Shown piece after piece: positions 17,880 through 26,747 of a stretch of 64,000 bases of DNA. The DNA is from Mucilaginibacter arboris (GTDB taxonomy: Bacteria > Bacteroidota > Bacteroidia > Sphingobacteriales > Sphingobacteriaceae): positions 124,001 to 188,000 of the forward strand of contig NZ_WPIK01000009.1 of the NCBI RefSeq assembly GCF_009754915.1, written 5' to 3'. Position numbers and translations under genes: made by a program. The notes under the pieces were generated by a model, which was not told where the DNA came from, did no database searches, and was given only the letters and a program-made list of their open reading frames with translations. Each line of letters begins with the position of its first letter. The first letter of the stretch is position 1.

Positions 17880-18203
17880 TTAGGAAATTTCGTTCAGTTT
17901 TTGTAAATTACCTTCTTGAATCCTTTCTTTTATTTTTTCTACCAAAACTTGTAAAGTTTCTCTTCGATTATTCTTAGCTAAAAGCAAAAATATTTTTAAT
18001 TCTATACGATCCAGATTTTGTTGAAAGCGTAGATTTTTATCAATTGTAACAAAATAATCAAAGCCATTAAAAACAATTAACCCTAAAATTTCACCGTTCT
18101 TTTTTCCTAACCAGCCCATATCTCGCACTGTTTTTACTTCATGTTCTGTTCCAAAATCAGCCTTTAATTTCTTTGGCAGATTTTCATCAAGCAAAATTTT
18201 CAT
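17880..18203 (-). CDS. DUF5615 PIN-like toxin
   Basis: A 107-residue protein starting MKILLDENLPKKL, the DUF5615 (PIN-like) signature, with the later acidic motif FVTIDKNLRFQQNL. DUF5615 proteins are predicted RNases encoded downstream of DUF433 antitoxins, as here. The start overlaps the DUF433 gene by 17 bp. Confidence 0.85.
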   Translation of the reverse strand: MKILLDENLPKKLKADFGTEHEVKTVRDMGWLGKKNGEILGLIVFNGFDYFVTIDKNLRFQQNLDRIELKIFLLLAKNNRRETLQVLVEKIKERIQEGNLQKLNEIS

Positions 18204-18438
18204 TCAACGTTTTTTCGGTTGTTAGCGTTTTTTTTGCCATGTTGAGAACTTCCACAGCAGCTTCTTTTGTAATAGTAGGATAATCGTCTAAAAATTCGTT
18301 TAAATCATCACCACCTTCAATATAATCAAAAAGGGTTTGAACAGGAATTCTTGTTCCTGTAAAAACTGGTGTTCCGCCCATGGTTTCAGGGTCGACGTTG
18401 ATTGGACCGTAATTCATTGCTTTACTGGTTTTATTCAC
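18187..18438 (-). CDS. DUF433 antitoxin
   Basis: The product has the typical DUF433 helix-turn-helix core, INVDPETMGGTPVFTGTRIPVQTLFDYIEGG...FLDDYPTI. DUF433 proteins act as DNA-binding antitoxins for DUF5615 toxins. The start is 18438 or the internal ATG at 18417 (MNYGPINV), nearer the domain start. Together with the next gene it forms a canonical type II pair. Confidence 0.85.
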   Translation of the reverse strand: MNKTSKAMNYGPINVDPETMGGTPVFTGTRIPVQTLFDYIEGGDDLNEFLDDYPTITKEAAVEVLNMAKKTLTTEKTLNENFA

Positions 18439-18509
18439 CTAAAGTTACAAAATCTGCTGATGCTTCTTTTAGCGATAAAAAATATGTTTATTGAATTTGG
18501 GAAAGGAGA

Positions 18510-18770
18510 TTATTGATAATGCAGGTAACACGAAAATATAACAATAGATTGCTCTGTAACTCTATAAACCAAACGATGTTCATGATCAATTCTTCTGCTC
18601 CATAATTCTTTATATTGATGTTTTAATGCTTCCGGTTTTCCTAAACCTTCAAATGGAATACGTAAAATATCTCTAATTAAATCACCAATTTTTAAAGCAG
18701 TTCTTCTATCAGTTTCAATCCAATTTAAATATTCTTTAAAAGCTTTTGGAACAAATTCAATGTTCCTCAT
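18510..18770 (-). CDS. Txe/YoeB-family mRNA interferase toxin
   Basis: An 86-residue RelE-superfamily toxin. It shows the family layout: PFEGLGKPEALK (catalytic Glu region), WSRRIDHEHRLVYRV (Arg), and C-terminal FSCYLHYQ (His). YoeB cleaves mRNA on the ribosome. The gene overlaps its antitoxin by 4 bp. Confidence 0.9.
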   Translation of the reverse strand: MRNIEFVPKAFKEYLNWIETDRRTALKIGDLIRDILRIPFEGLGKPEALKHQYKELWSRRIDHEHRLVYRVTEQSIVIFSCYLHYQ

Positions 18771-18991
18771 AATAATTCATCTGCTTTTAAGCGTATGGTT
18801 TCTTTCCTTTTTTCATATTCAGCAACTCTTTCCTCTAACTCATGGGCATAAGCAGGATTGCTTAAAATATATTCTGTTTCATCCGCAGGTTGAATGGTTA
18901 TATCTACTACTTTATGCGGAAACATTTTTTTGATGCTTTCTAATACATCAGTAGTTAGCTGGTCTGTATTTATTCTGATTGTTGTTTCCAT
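18767..18991 (-). CDS. Antitoxin of the YoeB-like toxin
   Basis: A 74-residue protein immediately upstream of the YoeB-like toxin. It has an N-terminal METTIRINTDQLTTDVLESIKKMFP segment, which could form a DNA-binding dimer, and a charged C-terminal helix (ELEERVAEYEKRKETIRLKADELL) that could bind toxin. It does not look like a standard YefM; identity rests on size and context. Confidence 0.75.
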   Translation of the reverse strand: METTIRINTDQLTTDVLESIKKMFPHKVVDITIQPADETEYILSNPAYAHELEERVAEYEKRKETIRLKADELL

Positions 18992-19006
18992 GATTAATAA
19001 ATTAAA

Positions 19007-19725
19007 TTAAGCAATATCTTGATTTGATTTTTTAATATACCAACAAATATCATAAATAATATCTGTTGCTTTTTTGACTGATTCGGCAATTGTTTTTACT
19101 TCTTCTACTTCATATGTAAAACCTTTTTTCATTTCAAGTTCGGAAGTAATTTTGAAAAGTTCAAAAGTGATTTCTCTCGCTTTATCTACGATTTTATTTT
19201 TTCTATTGTCTGATAAAGACGTATTTATTCCATCGATAAAAGGAACTTTCTCAAATTTTGATCTTTCAATAGTTAACTCTGTTCTTCGAGCATTATTTTC
19301 TTTTATTGTAAACCCAACAGCTAAAGCTACTTTTAACGATGCAAGGTAATATAAGTCTCCAATTCTTTCTCGGTCAATCGTTATTCTTTGCTCTTTTCTA
19401 TTGTCTTGAAAAATGTGAGGCAGAATTGTTTTGCTAAGAGCGTTTGTAAGTAAACCCTTGCCCCTGTAATTCGGTAATATCAGCCAATGAAGATCACCAT
19501 TCATATTATAAACGATTCCAATATAGTTCCCCTCCGTATTTTTAATGAAGTAAAAGGTGCGTGAGATATCCAAGTTGATGCAGTTTTTTTGGGAAGATTT
19601 GTACTGCACCAAACCATTCCTAATTCTACATTAACAGATAGAGGTCGTAGAAAAATATCTTCCTCAACGTTACAACCGTTTAACTTTTCTATAATATCTT
19701 CTAAATCTCGATTTGTCATTTGCAA
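19007..19725 (-). pseudogene. GNAT-like acetyltransferase gene split by an apparent frameshift
   Basis: Two overlapping minus-strand frames read as one protein. Frame A (19725-19501) gives MQMTNRDLEDIIEKLNGC...VNVELG; frame B (from about 19612 down to 19007) continues VQYKSSQKNCINLDISRTFYFIKNTEGNYIGI and contains the acetyl-CoA loop LPNYRGKGLLTNAL. Frame A becomes non-GNAT-like after VELG, while frame B lacks a convincing start (TTG at 19612). The switch falls in a GG-rich stretch near 19610-19620. A sequencing error, true decay, or an independent TTG start are all possible. Confidence 0.55.
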
Positions 19726-19778
19726 ATATGTTTAGTTAGTTATTTTCCTACTTAGTAAAAACTTCAAAAGCATAAAAA

Positions 19779-19812
19779 AAGCTCGTAACCTTACGATCAC
19801 GAGCTTCTTTTA
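19779..19812 (-). terminator. Hairpin terminator of the M13 peptidase gene
   Basis: AAGCTCGT (19779-19786) pairs with ACGAGCTT (19799-19806) over a 12-nt loop. On the minus strand it is followed by a T7 run. The right arm merges with GCTTCTTTTA (19803-19812), the core of the dispersed motif. Confidence 0.75.
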
Positions 19813-19833
19813 TCACTATAAATTCCGAATCAA

Positions 19834-21897
19834 TTACCACATCCGAATCCGGTCTTCCGGTTTCTTATACAATTTATCACCAGGTTTTACATCAAAAGCA
19901 GCGTACCACGCGTCCATATTTACAGGAGCACCGATGGCACGATATTGCTCTGGCGAATGTGGATCGGTTACTACTTGTTGTGCAGCAGATTCCGCTAATT
20001 TTTTACCTCTCCAGATTTGTGCGAAAGACAAGAAGAAACGCTGATCTGGCGTAAAACCATCAATCTTTTCGTTGCTTTGTCCTTGTTTAGTTAATTTAAA
20101 AGCGGTGTAAGCAACGTTCAGTCCGCCTAAATCACCAATGTTTTCGCCCATAGTTAATTTACCATTTACGTGGATGGTATCTAAAATGGTGTAAGCATCG
20201 TACTGTTTGCCTAAAGCAGCAGTTTTTTCTTCAAATTTCTTGCGGTCTTCTTTGGTCCACCAGTTGCGTAAAGTTCCGTCTTTATCGTACTGGCTTCCCT
20301 GATCGTCAAACCCGTGTGACATTTCGTGGCCGATAACCGCACCAATTCCGCCATAATTCACCGCATCGTCCGCTTTTGGATCGAAGAATGGAAATTGTAA
20401 AATTCCTGCCGGGAAAACAATCTCGTTCATAACCGGGCTGTAATAAGCATTTACAGTTGGAGGAGTCATTCCCCATAAAGTACGGTCAACAGGTTTTCCT
20501 AATCTGCTAATCATCCGGTTATAGTCCCATTTGCTGGCATTGCGCATGTTTTGAAAGAAACTACCGCGGTTAATTTCTAAACCAGCATAAGTTTCCCAAT
20601 GGTTAGGATAACCAATTTTAGGCGTAAAAGCATGTAATTTATCAATCGCTTTTTTCTTGGTCGCGTCACTCATCCAATCCAATTTGCTGATGCGGATTTC
20701 AAAAGCTTTACGCAAGTTGCTTACCAGCTCTTCCATACGTGCTTTTGCTTCCGGCGTAAAATATTCTTTTACGTACAGTTGTCCAAGCAATTCGCCGATG
20801 GTGCCATCTGTTAAAGATGACATGCGTTGCCAACGTGGTGTTTGCACTTTTTGTCCGCTCAAAACTTGACTGTAAGCAAAACTTGCTTTAACAAAAGGTG
20901 AACTTAAAAAAGAAGCAGAATTTCTTAACAAATTCCATTGCAGGTAAATTTTCCAGTCGGAAACTGGCGTAGCAGTTAACATGCTGTTTAGATCTGTAAA
21001 GAATTTTGGCTGGCCAACCAGAACAGAATCCTGGCCTTTTGCTTTCAATTCAACCAGCATTTGCGGAACATGCAGTTCAGGAATGGTTTTACCAAAATCA
21101 GCTACGGCAAACTTGTTATAAGTTTTCTGCGGATCGCGCATTTCAACGCGGCTCATTTGCGATGTAGCGAAGTTCTTTTCGATGTTAAAAACCGTTTCTG
21201 CATTCTTTTTTGCTGTTGCCTCATCCGTTCCTGTTAAAGTAAACAGCGTAGTGATATAGTTTTTATAAGCATTCTGGATCCTTTGAACGCGCGCATCGCT
21301 TTTTAAATAATAATCGCGGTCTGGCAAAGAAGTTCCGCCCTGACGAAAGTTAACTACCATTTTGTTCGGGTTCTTGCTGTCTTGTCCAACACCAAAACCA
21401 AACATCGGCGAACCCATGCCCATCGTACGCATGTAAACAACCTCGTCTAAAACACCTTTTAAATCTTTAATCTGGTTTATTTTTTCCAGATCCGGTTTAA
21501 TTGGCGTGTAACCTAATTTTTCTATGGTAACACTATCCATGCCGGAAGCATACAAATCTCCAACGCGTTTTTCAACAGATCCCGGAGCTGCATTTTTATC
21601 AGCTTCTGCTTTTTTTAACAGCGATTGTACTGCGTTAATGTTAAAATCGCGCAGTTGCATAAAACTTCCCCAACTGGTTTCTTTTGCTGGTATGGTGTTA
21701 TTTTTTAACCATGTTCCGTTAGCATACTCAAAAAAATCATCTCCCGGTTTTACAGAAAGATCCATGTTTGCACGGTCGATAAACTTTTTTGGTGGAACTG
21801 GTTTTCCGCCTTTTATTGGCTCACCGGTTCCGGCCATTGCACCTGCCGAAATTAAAACAGCGCCTGCAATCACCAATCCTGAATACTTCAACTTCAT
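19834..21897 (-). CDS. M13-family zinc metallopeptidase (PepO/neprilysin-like), exported
   Basis: A 687-residue protein with an N-terminal signal peptide (about 1-22, ending AMAG). It has the M13 signature: zinc motif HEMSH around residue 525 within IGHEMSHGFDDQGSQYDKDG, the third-ligand motif GENIGDLGG about 60 residues later, and the substrate-binding NAYYSP. The C-terminal RIRMW replaces the usual CxxW ending. M13 enzymes cut short peptides; this one probably acts in the periplasm. Its length is normal. Confidence 0.93.
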   Translation of the reverse strand: MKLKYSGLVIAGAVLISAGAMAGTGEPIKGGKPVPPKKFIDRANMDLSVKPGDDFFEYANGTWLKNNTIPAKETSWGSFMQLRDFNINAVQSLLKKAEADKNAAPGSVEKRVGDLYASGMDSVTIEKLGYTPIKPDLEKINQIKDLKGVLDEVVYMRTMGMGSPMFGFGVGQDSKNPNKMVVNFRQGGTSLPDRDYYLKSDARVQRIQNAYKNYITTLFTLTGTDEATAKKNAETVFNIEKNFATSQMSRVEMRDPQKTYNKFAVADFGKTIPELHVPQMLVELKAKGQDSVLVGQPKFFTDLNSMLTATPVSDWKIYLQWNLLRNSASFLSSPFVKASFAYSQVLSGQKVQTPRWQRMSSLTDGTIGELLGQLYVKEYFTPEAKARMEELVSNLRKAFEIRISKLDWMSDATKKKAIDKLHAFTPKIGYPNHWETYAGLEINRGSFFQNMRNASKWDYNRMISRLGKPVDRTLWGMTPPTVNAYYSPVMNEIVFPAGILQFPFFDPKADDAVNYGGIGAVIGHEMSHGFDDQGSQYDKDGTLRNWWTKEDRKKFEEKTAALGKQYDAYTILDTIHVNGKLTMGENIGDLGGLNVAYTAFKLTKQGQSNEKIDGFTPDQRFFLSFAQIWRGKKLAESAAQQVVTDPHSPEQYRAIGAPVNMDAWYAAFDVKPGDKLYKKPEDRIRMW

Positions 21898-22229
21898 CTT
21901 TAAAAATTAATTTTTGTTTTAATGAAATGTTAAATTTACACAATAAAAATTGATTATAAAAGAAGTATTGCTTGCTTAATTGCGTTTACTTCATAAATAA
22001 TAGGAGAAAAGAGGAACTTAAATTACTTGTTTGAGTAATTTAATCAAAAACGCATATTGCAATTCGCCTTAAATGCTACAAAAATGTCCTTTTGCTTTTT
22101 AATTGTAAAAATGTTGTTATTGTAAAACTTCTACTTCAGATGCTTCTGCTTGTTTGCATTTTTAATAAAATGCTTCTTTTAGCAGGTATTTTTATCAATT
22201 GCATTTCTTCAAAAATCCATGCTAAAGCC

Positions 22230-22237
22230 TACTTTTG
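22230..22237 (+). promoter_or_regulatory. -7 box upstream of valS
   Basis: TACTTTTG matches TAnnTTTG and lies 30 nt before the GTG start of valS. The -33 element is not clear. The rest of the gap from 21898 to 22267 holds two copies of the dispersed motif (21957-21968, 22170-22181) and nothing else recognisable. Confidence 0.5.
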
Positions 22238-22267
22238 CGGCATCTATTACTTCTGATTCTGATACAC

Positions 22268-25012
22268 GTGGAAATCCCAAAAACATATAACCCAAAAGAA
22301 ACCGAAAATAAATGGTACCAATATTGGATGGAACACGGCTTTTTTAAATCCGTTCCGGACGATCGTGAGCCTTATACCATCGTTATTCCGCCGCCAAATG
22401 TAACTGGCGTTTTGCACATGGGGCATATGCTCAACAATACCATTCAGGATGTTTTGGTGCGGAGGGCGCGGATGCAAGGCAAAAACGCTTGCTGGGCTCC
22501 GGGAACAGATCATGCTTCTATCGCAACCGAAGCAAAAGTTGTAGCCATGCTGAAAGAACGCGGCATAGCAAAAAAAGACCTTTCACGCGAAGAATTTTTA
22601 AACTACGCCTGGGAGTGGAAAGAGAAATATGGCGGCATTATCCTGGAGCAATTAAAAAAATTAGGTGCAAGTTGTGATTGGGACAGAACCCGTTTTACAA
22701 TGGATGCCGATATGAGCGAAGGCGTGATTGATACCTTTATTCATCTCTATAAAAAAGGCTGGATTTATCGTGGCGTACGTATGGTAAACTGGGACCCGCA
22801 AGGAAAAACGGTTGTTTCTGATGAGGAAGTGATCCGCAAAGAAGTGAACCAGAAGTTGTATTATATTAGGTATGAGGTTGTAGGTTTGAGCGAGGAGGTA
22901 GGAGCGAGGAGCGGAGAGCAAGGCGATCAGCAGTCAGTGATCAGCAATCAACTTTCTGCAAGCGATGAGTTCCTGCACCTCACCCCTCGCACCTCATACC
23001 TCACCATCGCTACCACGCGCCCCGAAACCATTATGGCTGATGCGGCTATCTGTATCAACCCAAATGATGAACGCTATGCTTCTTTTATCGGCAAAAAAGT
23101 GTTGATTCCTCTAATCAACAGAGAAATCCCGATTATTTTGGATGATTATGTGGAGATGGATTTTGGAACTGGTTGTTTAAAAGTTACGCCAGCGCATGAT
23201 TTAAACGATTATAACCTCGGTATAAAACACCATTTGCCGGTGATTGATATTTTAAATGATGACGGAACGCTAAACGAAAAAGCGGAAATTTTAGTGGGCA
23301 AAGACCGTTTTGCGGCACGAAAAGAAATTGCCAAGCTGCTGGAAGAAGCCGGAAATTTAGAAAAAATTGAAGAATATAAATCGCAAGTTGGTTTTTCGGA
23401 ACGGACCGACGCCGTAATCGAACCTAAACTTTCCATGCAATGGTTTTGCAAGATGGAAGAAATGGCCGGACCAGCTTTAGATTATGTTTTAAACGGAGAA
23501 GTAAAACTGATCCCGGATAAATTCATCAATACTTATAAGTATTGGATGGAAAACGTAAAAGATTGGTGTATAAGTCGGCAGCTTTGGTGGGGACAACAAA
23601 TTCCGGCCTGGTATTTACCAAACGGACAATTTGTAGTTGCCAAAACCAGAGAAGAAGCTTTTGAAGAAGCAAAATTATTAAGTCCGCAATTGCCGGATTT
23701 AAAGATAGAAGATTTGCATCAGGAGGAGGACGTTGTTGATACCTGGTTTTCAAGCTGGCTTTGGCCGATTTCTGTTTTTGATCCTTCATTTTTTAGTGGT
23801 AAAAACAGCATCGGCAATGCAGATCTGCAATATTATTATCCAACCAATGATTTGGTTACCGCTCCTGAAATTTTGTTTTTCTGGGTTGCGCGGATGATTA
23901 TGGCGGGACACGAGTTTAAAGGCGAAGCACCATTTAAAAACGTTTACCTAACGGGAATTGTGCGCGATAAATTAGGCCGAAAAATGTCTAAATCACTTGG
24001 AAATTCTCCTGATCCGTTGGATTTAATTGAGAAATATGGCGCAGATGGCGTTCGTGTTGGTATGTTGTTTTCTTCTCCGGCAGGAAACGATTTGATGTTT
24101 GATGAAAGCCATTGCGAGCAGGGAAGAAACTTTGCCAACAAAATCTGGAACGCGTTTCGTTTGGTAAAAGGTTGGGAAGTTGATCAGCATTTATCCAATC
24201 CAAATGAAAACGCAATTGCGTGGTTCGAAACACGTTTTAATCAGGCTTTAACAGAAATTGAAGAAAACTTTAAGCAATATCGTTTATCTGAAGCTTTAAT
24301 GGCAACTTATAAGTTGGTTTGGGATGATTTCTGCGCCTGGTACTTGGAAATGGTAAAACCAGTTTACCAACAGCCAATTGATGCGGCAACACATAAAGCA
24401 ACCATTCAATTTTTTAAAAATATTTTAAAGATCGTTCATCCTTTTATGCCTTTTTTAACTGAAGAATTATGGCATGACAATTTGTTTGGCGAACGTGAAG
24501 AATTGGATTGCTGTATTGTTGCACAACAACCAGTAATTGGCGAAATCAACTTAAAACTACTTAATGAAATTAGTACGATAAAAGAAGTAATTGCAGAAAT
24601 CAGGAACACTCGAAATATGAAACAAATTTCGCCAAAAGAAGCTTTGCCACTTGCTGTCAAATCCAATTCAGAAATTAATTATCAAACTTATCAACCCATT
24701 TTATCCAAACTTGGAAATTTAAGCGAAGTAAGTTTTACAACTGAAAAAATTGCAGGTGCAGTAAATTTTATCGCCGGAACAGATGAATTTTTTATGGAGC
24801 TTGCAAACAACGTTGATGCAGAAGCAGAACGGGAACGCATTCAAAAAGAGTTAAGTTACTTACAAGGTTTCCTAAAATCTGTAAATGCCAAACTGTCCAA
24901 CGAACGTTTTGTACAAAATGCAAAAGCCGAAATTGTAGCCAACGAGCAGCAGAAAAAAGCAGATGCAGAAGCCAAGATTGCAATTTTGGAGGAAGGTTTG
25001 GCTGCACTTTAA
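22268..25012 (+). CDS. valS: Valyl-tRNA synthetase with an in-frame repeat insertion
   Basis: A class I synthetase of about 914 residues charging tRNA-Val. The HIGH motif is in PPNVTGVLHMGHMLNN, KMSKS is in LGRKMSKSLGNSPDP, and a C-terminal coiled coil runs over about the last 65 residues. The GTG at 22268 (VEIPKTYNP) is the family start; the TTG at 22235 adds an unrelated hydrophobic lead. At about residues 201-245, in the CP1 editing domain before TIATTRPETI, a repeat-derived segment (EVVGLSEEVGARSGEQGDQ...) replaces the usual short link. A sister motif is at 23800-23811. Confidence 0.95.
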   Translation: MEIPKTYNPKETENKWYQYWMEHGFFKSVPDDREPYTIVIPPPNVTGVLHMGHMLNNTIQDVLVRRARMQGKNACWAPGTDHASIATEAKVVAMLKERGIAKKDLSREEFLNYAWEWKEKYGGIILEQLKKLGASCDWDRTRFTMDADMSEGVIDTFIHLYKKGWIYRGVRMVNWDPQGKTVVSDEEVIRKEVNQKLYYIRYEVVGLSEEVGARSGEQGDQQSVISNQLSASDEFLHLTPRTSYLTIATTRPETIMADAAICINPNDERYASFIGKKVLIPLINREIPIILDDYVEMDFGTGCLKVTPAHDLNDYNLGIKHHLPVIDILNDDGTLNEKAEILVGKDRFAARKEIAKLLEEAGNLEKIEEYKSQVGFSERTDAVIEPKLSMQWFCKMEEMAGPALDYVLNGEVKLIPDKFINTYKYWMENVKDWCISRQLWWGQQIPAWYLPNGQFVVAKTREEAFEEAKLLSPQLPDLKIEDLHQEEDVVDTWFSSWLWPISVFDPSFFSGKNSIGNADLQYYYPTNDLVTAPEILFFWVARMIMAGHEFKGEAPFKNVYLTGIVRDKLGRKMSKSLGNSPDPLDLIEKYGADGVRVGMLFSSPAGNDLMFDESHCEQGRNFANKIWNAFRLVKGWEVDQHLSNPNENAIAWFETRFNQALTEIEENFKQYRLSEALMATYKLVWDDFCAWYLEMVKPVYQQPIDAATHKATIQFFKNILKIVHPFMPFLTEELWHDNLFGEREELDCCIVAQQPVIGEINLKLLNEISTIKEVIAEIRNTRNMKQISPKEALPLAVKSNSEINYQTYQPILSKLGNLSEVSFTTEKIAGAVNFIAGTDEFFMELANNVDAEAERERIQKELSYLQGFLKSVNAKLSNERFVQNAKAEIVANEQQKKADAEAKIAILEEGLAAL
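22868..23001. repeat. Inverted-repeat element inserted in valS
   Basis: AGGTATGAGGT (22868-22878) and ACCTCATACCT (22991-23001) are perfect 11-bp complements enclosing further GAGG-rich and CCTC-rich arms. The composition matches the intergenic repeat between hisB and hisH. The reading frame stays open through it. Confidence 0.75.
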
Positions 25013-25036
25013 GAACGGCTACTTTTTAACTTGGCG

Positions 25037-25130
25037 CTTGTCATTTCCGACCGTAGGGAGGGATCTTCTTTCAACTAAATGGATTTGTTGCTTTGATTAA
25101 GATTTCTCCTATCGTCGAAAAGACAGCAAG
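25037..25130. repeat. Imperfect palindromic intergenic repeat
   Basis: The left arm CTTGTCATTTCCGACCGTAG... (25037-25067) and the right arm ending CGTCGAAAAGACAGCAAG (25099-25130) are imperfect complements. This resembles the GTCATTTCGACCGTAGGGAG-type repeat common between genes in Bacteroidota. It lies between the convergent ends of valS and the next gene. Confidence 0.7.
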
Positions 25131-25150
25131 TACGGAATGATAATTCAAAA

Positions 25151-25399
25151 CTAATAATTATACCGTTTATAAGTCGCTCTAAAATCGTTCATCATTTCTT
25201 CAAAACGTTTGGAAACGGTTTTCATAAATTCTTCATCCAGCAGTTCAAAAATGCTGTTTACACCATCGGTAATATCCATTTCGGCCACTTTGTAGCTTTG
25301 TTCAAAAGAACCTTTTTCAAACTTGGTAATGAATTTGCCATTCATGTAAAAAATGGAAACCTTGAAATCGGGGTGAGGTAATTCTGCAATAACGCGCAT
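25151..25399 (-). CDS. Small conserved-looking protein of unknown function
   Basis: An 82-residue soluble protein, MRVIAELPHPDFKVSIFYMNGKFITKFEKG..., with two beta strands followed by a helix (FELLDEEFMKTVSKRFEEMMNDFRATYKRYNY). It has no signal peptide or known motif. Clean coding character, an ATG start and isolation from other frames support a real gene; I do not recognise a function. Confidence 0.7.
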   Translation of the reverse strand: MRVIAELPHPDFKVSIFYMNGKFITKFEKGSFEQSYKVAEMDITDGVNSIFELLDEEFMKTVSKRFEEMMNDFRATYKRYNY

Positions 25400-25445
25400 G
25401 TTTTATTTTTAGAATGAGGTTTGAGTCTGGAAAGTAAGTAGATTT

Positions 25446-26180
25446 TTAGTCGGTAAAAGAAGCATGTGTTGCCAAAGTTGTATCCGGAATAAAGTTTTTC
25501 AGCGGATTTTTACCTCGAATTGTTCCCCAAGCTTTTAAGGGAATAAAGCGTGCAAAAAGTTCTTCGCTGTACCAGTTTTCGCTCCTGGTTTTTTTGATGA
25601 CAGCTACATGTTCCGGCAAACGGTACGCAAAGTTTTTTACGTCCTCCAAATCCTTCCAGAAAGAAACCGTAGCCTGATGCCGGAAAGGGTCTTCACCAAT
25701 TCCAAAAGAAGTAATATAACCTTTCGCAGCACTCATAATTCCGGCAACTTTTGCAGCATTTTGCCAGAAATGTTTTAATCGGTTTAGGTTGATTGTTGCT
25801 CGGGTTAATACAGCAACCGGTCCTTCATAATCAGTTTTATTTGGTTTCCCAAAAGGTTCTTTTTTGTCCCACAGACCATGACTTTGCAACGGTTTAAGCA
25901 AAACTGTCCATTTTTCTGCTGTTAAATGTTTCCACCATTTGGAAATAAAGGAATTTTGGTTGAAGTAATCAAAGCTTTCTTCATCTTCCCAAACTGCTAA
26001 TAAAGCCCATTGCTGCCAGTCGGGATGAAAATCGAAAGTTCCATTTTTACCGCTGCCCATCAGTTTATAAAAAGTACACTTTTGCTGAAAAAACATCGGT
26101 AAACGAAGCACTGCCATTGCAATTAAGGCAAAAGGAATAAAAGCTTTCCGGTAGCGTACGATGGTTAAACTAACGATCAT
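25446..26180 (-). CDS. Spheroidene monooxygenase (CrtA)-like protein
   Basis: The product (244 residues from ATG 26180) resembles the CrtA family: an N-terminal strand MIVSLTIVRYR, then LLAVWEDEESFDYFNQN, VAVLTRATINL and a heme-type ferredoxin-like dimer fold with ATVSFWKDLEDVKNFAY. In phototrophs CrtA hydroxylates carotenoids; in non-phototrophic Bacteroidota such proteins are of unknown substrate. The TTG frame start at 26219 is unlikely. The C-terminus ASFTD is encoded by a copy of the 12-mer (25454-25465). It is divergent from the fRMsr gene. Confidence 0.75.
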   Translation of the reverse strand: MIVSLTIVRYRKAFIPFALIAMAVLRLPMFFQQKCTFYKLMGSGKNGTFDFHPDWQQWALLAVWEDEESFDYFNQNSFISKWWKHLTAEKWTVLLKPLQSHGLWDKKEPFGKPNKTDYEGPVAVLTRATINLNRLKHFWQNAAKVAGIMSAAKGYITSFGIGEDPFRHQATVSFWKDLEDVKNFAYRLPEHVAVIKKTRSENWYSEELFARFIPLKAWGTIRGKNPLKNFIPDTTLATHASFTD

Positions 26181-26258
26181 TAAAGTAAAATAACGATTAA
26201 AATAAGTTGTAAGGCGCAAATGTTTTGAATTCGGACATCCGCATGACAGCCGGTTCTT

Positions 26259-26266
26259 TAACTTTG
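26259..26266 (+). promoter_or_regulatory. -7 box 4 nt before a start codon
   Basis: TAACTTTG matches TAnnTTTG and ends only 4 nt before the ATG at 26271. If used, transcription would begin at or next to the start codon, giving a leaderless mRNA. Confidence 0.45.
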
Positions 26267-26270
26267 CGCC

Positions 26271-26747
26271 ATGGCAGAAGATTTAACGATCACGCGAAGC
26301 GGAACCAAAACAGAACAATATGAAGCCCTGGTTCCGCAAATTAAAGCGTTAATGGAAGGCGAAACCGATCTGGTGGCCAATTTAGCCAACATGGCGGCGG
26401 CTTTAAAAGAGCAGTTCAACTGGTTTTGGGTTGGATTTTACCTGGTAAAAGAAGCAGAATTAGTACTTGGCCCGTTTCAAGGGCCAGTTGCTTGTACCAG
26501 GATCAGAAAAGGAAAAGGCGTTTGCGGCACATCCTGGGAAAAAGCAGAAACGTTAATTGTGCCTGATGTGGAAGCTTTTCCCGGACATATTGCTTGCAGT
26601 TCTTTATCGAAATCAGAAATTGTAGTGCCTCTTTTACAAGGTAAAAATGTAGTTGGCGTGCTTGATGTTGATAGTTCGGAACTGAATGAGTTTGATGAAA
26701 CGGATGCAAAATATCTGGAACAATTGGTTAAGCTGTTAAAGTTTTGA
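26271..26747 (+). CDS. msrC: Free methionine-(R)-sulfoxide reductase (GAF domain)
   Basis: A 158-residue GAF-domain enzyme of the fRMsr family that reduces free Met-R-sulfoxide. Cysteines in PVACTRI, KGVCGTSW and HIACSSL occupy the catalytic and resolving positions. FDVDSSELNEF-like acidic residues near the C-terminus are also typical (here LDVDSSELNEFDE). It overlaps the glycosylase start downstream. A near copy of the 12-mer lies in frame (26446-26457), encoding VKEA. Confidence 0.9.
   Translation: MAEDLTITRSGTKTEQYEALVPQIKALMEGETDLVANLANMAAALKEQFNWFWVGFYLVKEAELVLGPFQGPVACTRIRKGKGVCGTSWEKAETLIVPDVEAFPGHIACSSLSKSEIVVPLLQGKNVVGVLDVDSSELNEFDETDAKYLEQLVKLLKF

Noticed and set aside
21898-22267. 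T-box or riboswitch upstream of valS
   Set aside because: No T-box sequence or paired leader was found, and T-boxes are not typical of Bacteroidota; only a promoter box and motif copies are visible.
22235-22267. TTG start of valS adding 11 residues
   Set aside because: The added hydrophobic residues are not part of the family, and the TTG overlaps the -7 box; the GTG at 22268 fits the conserved VEIPKTYNP start.
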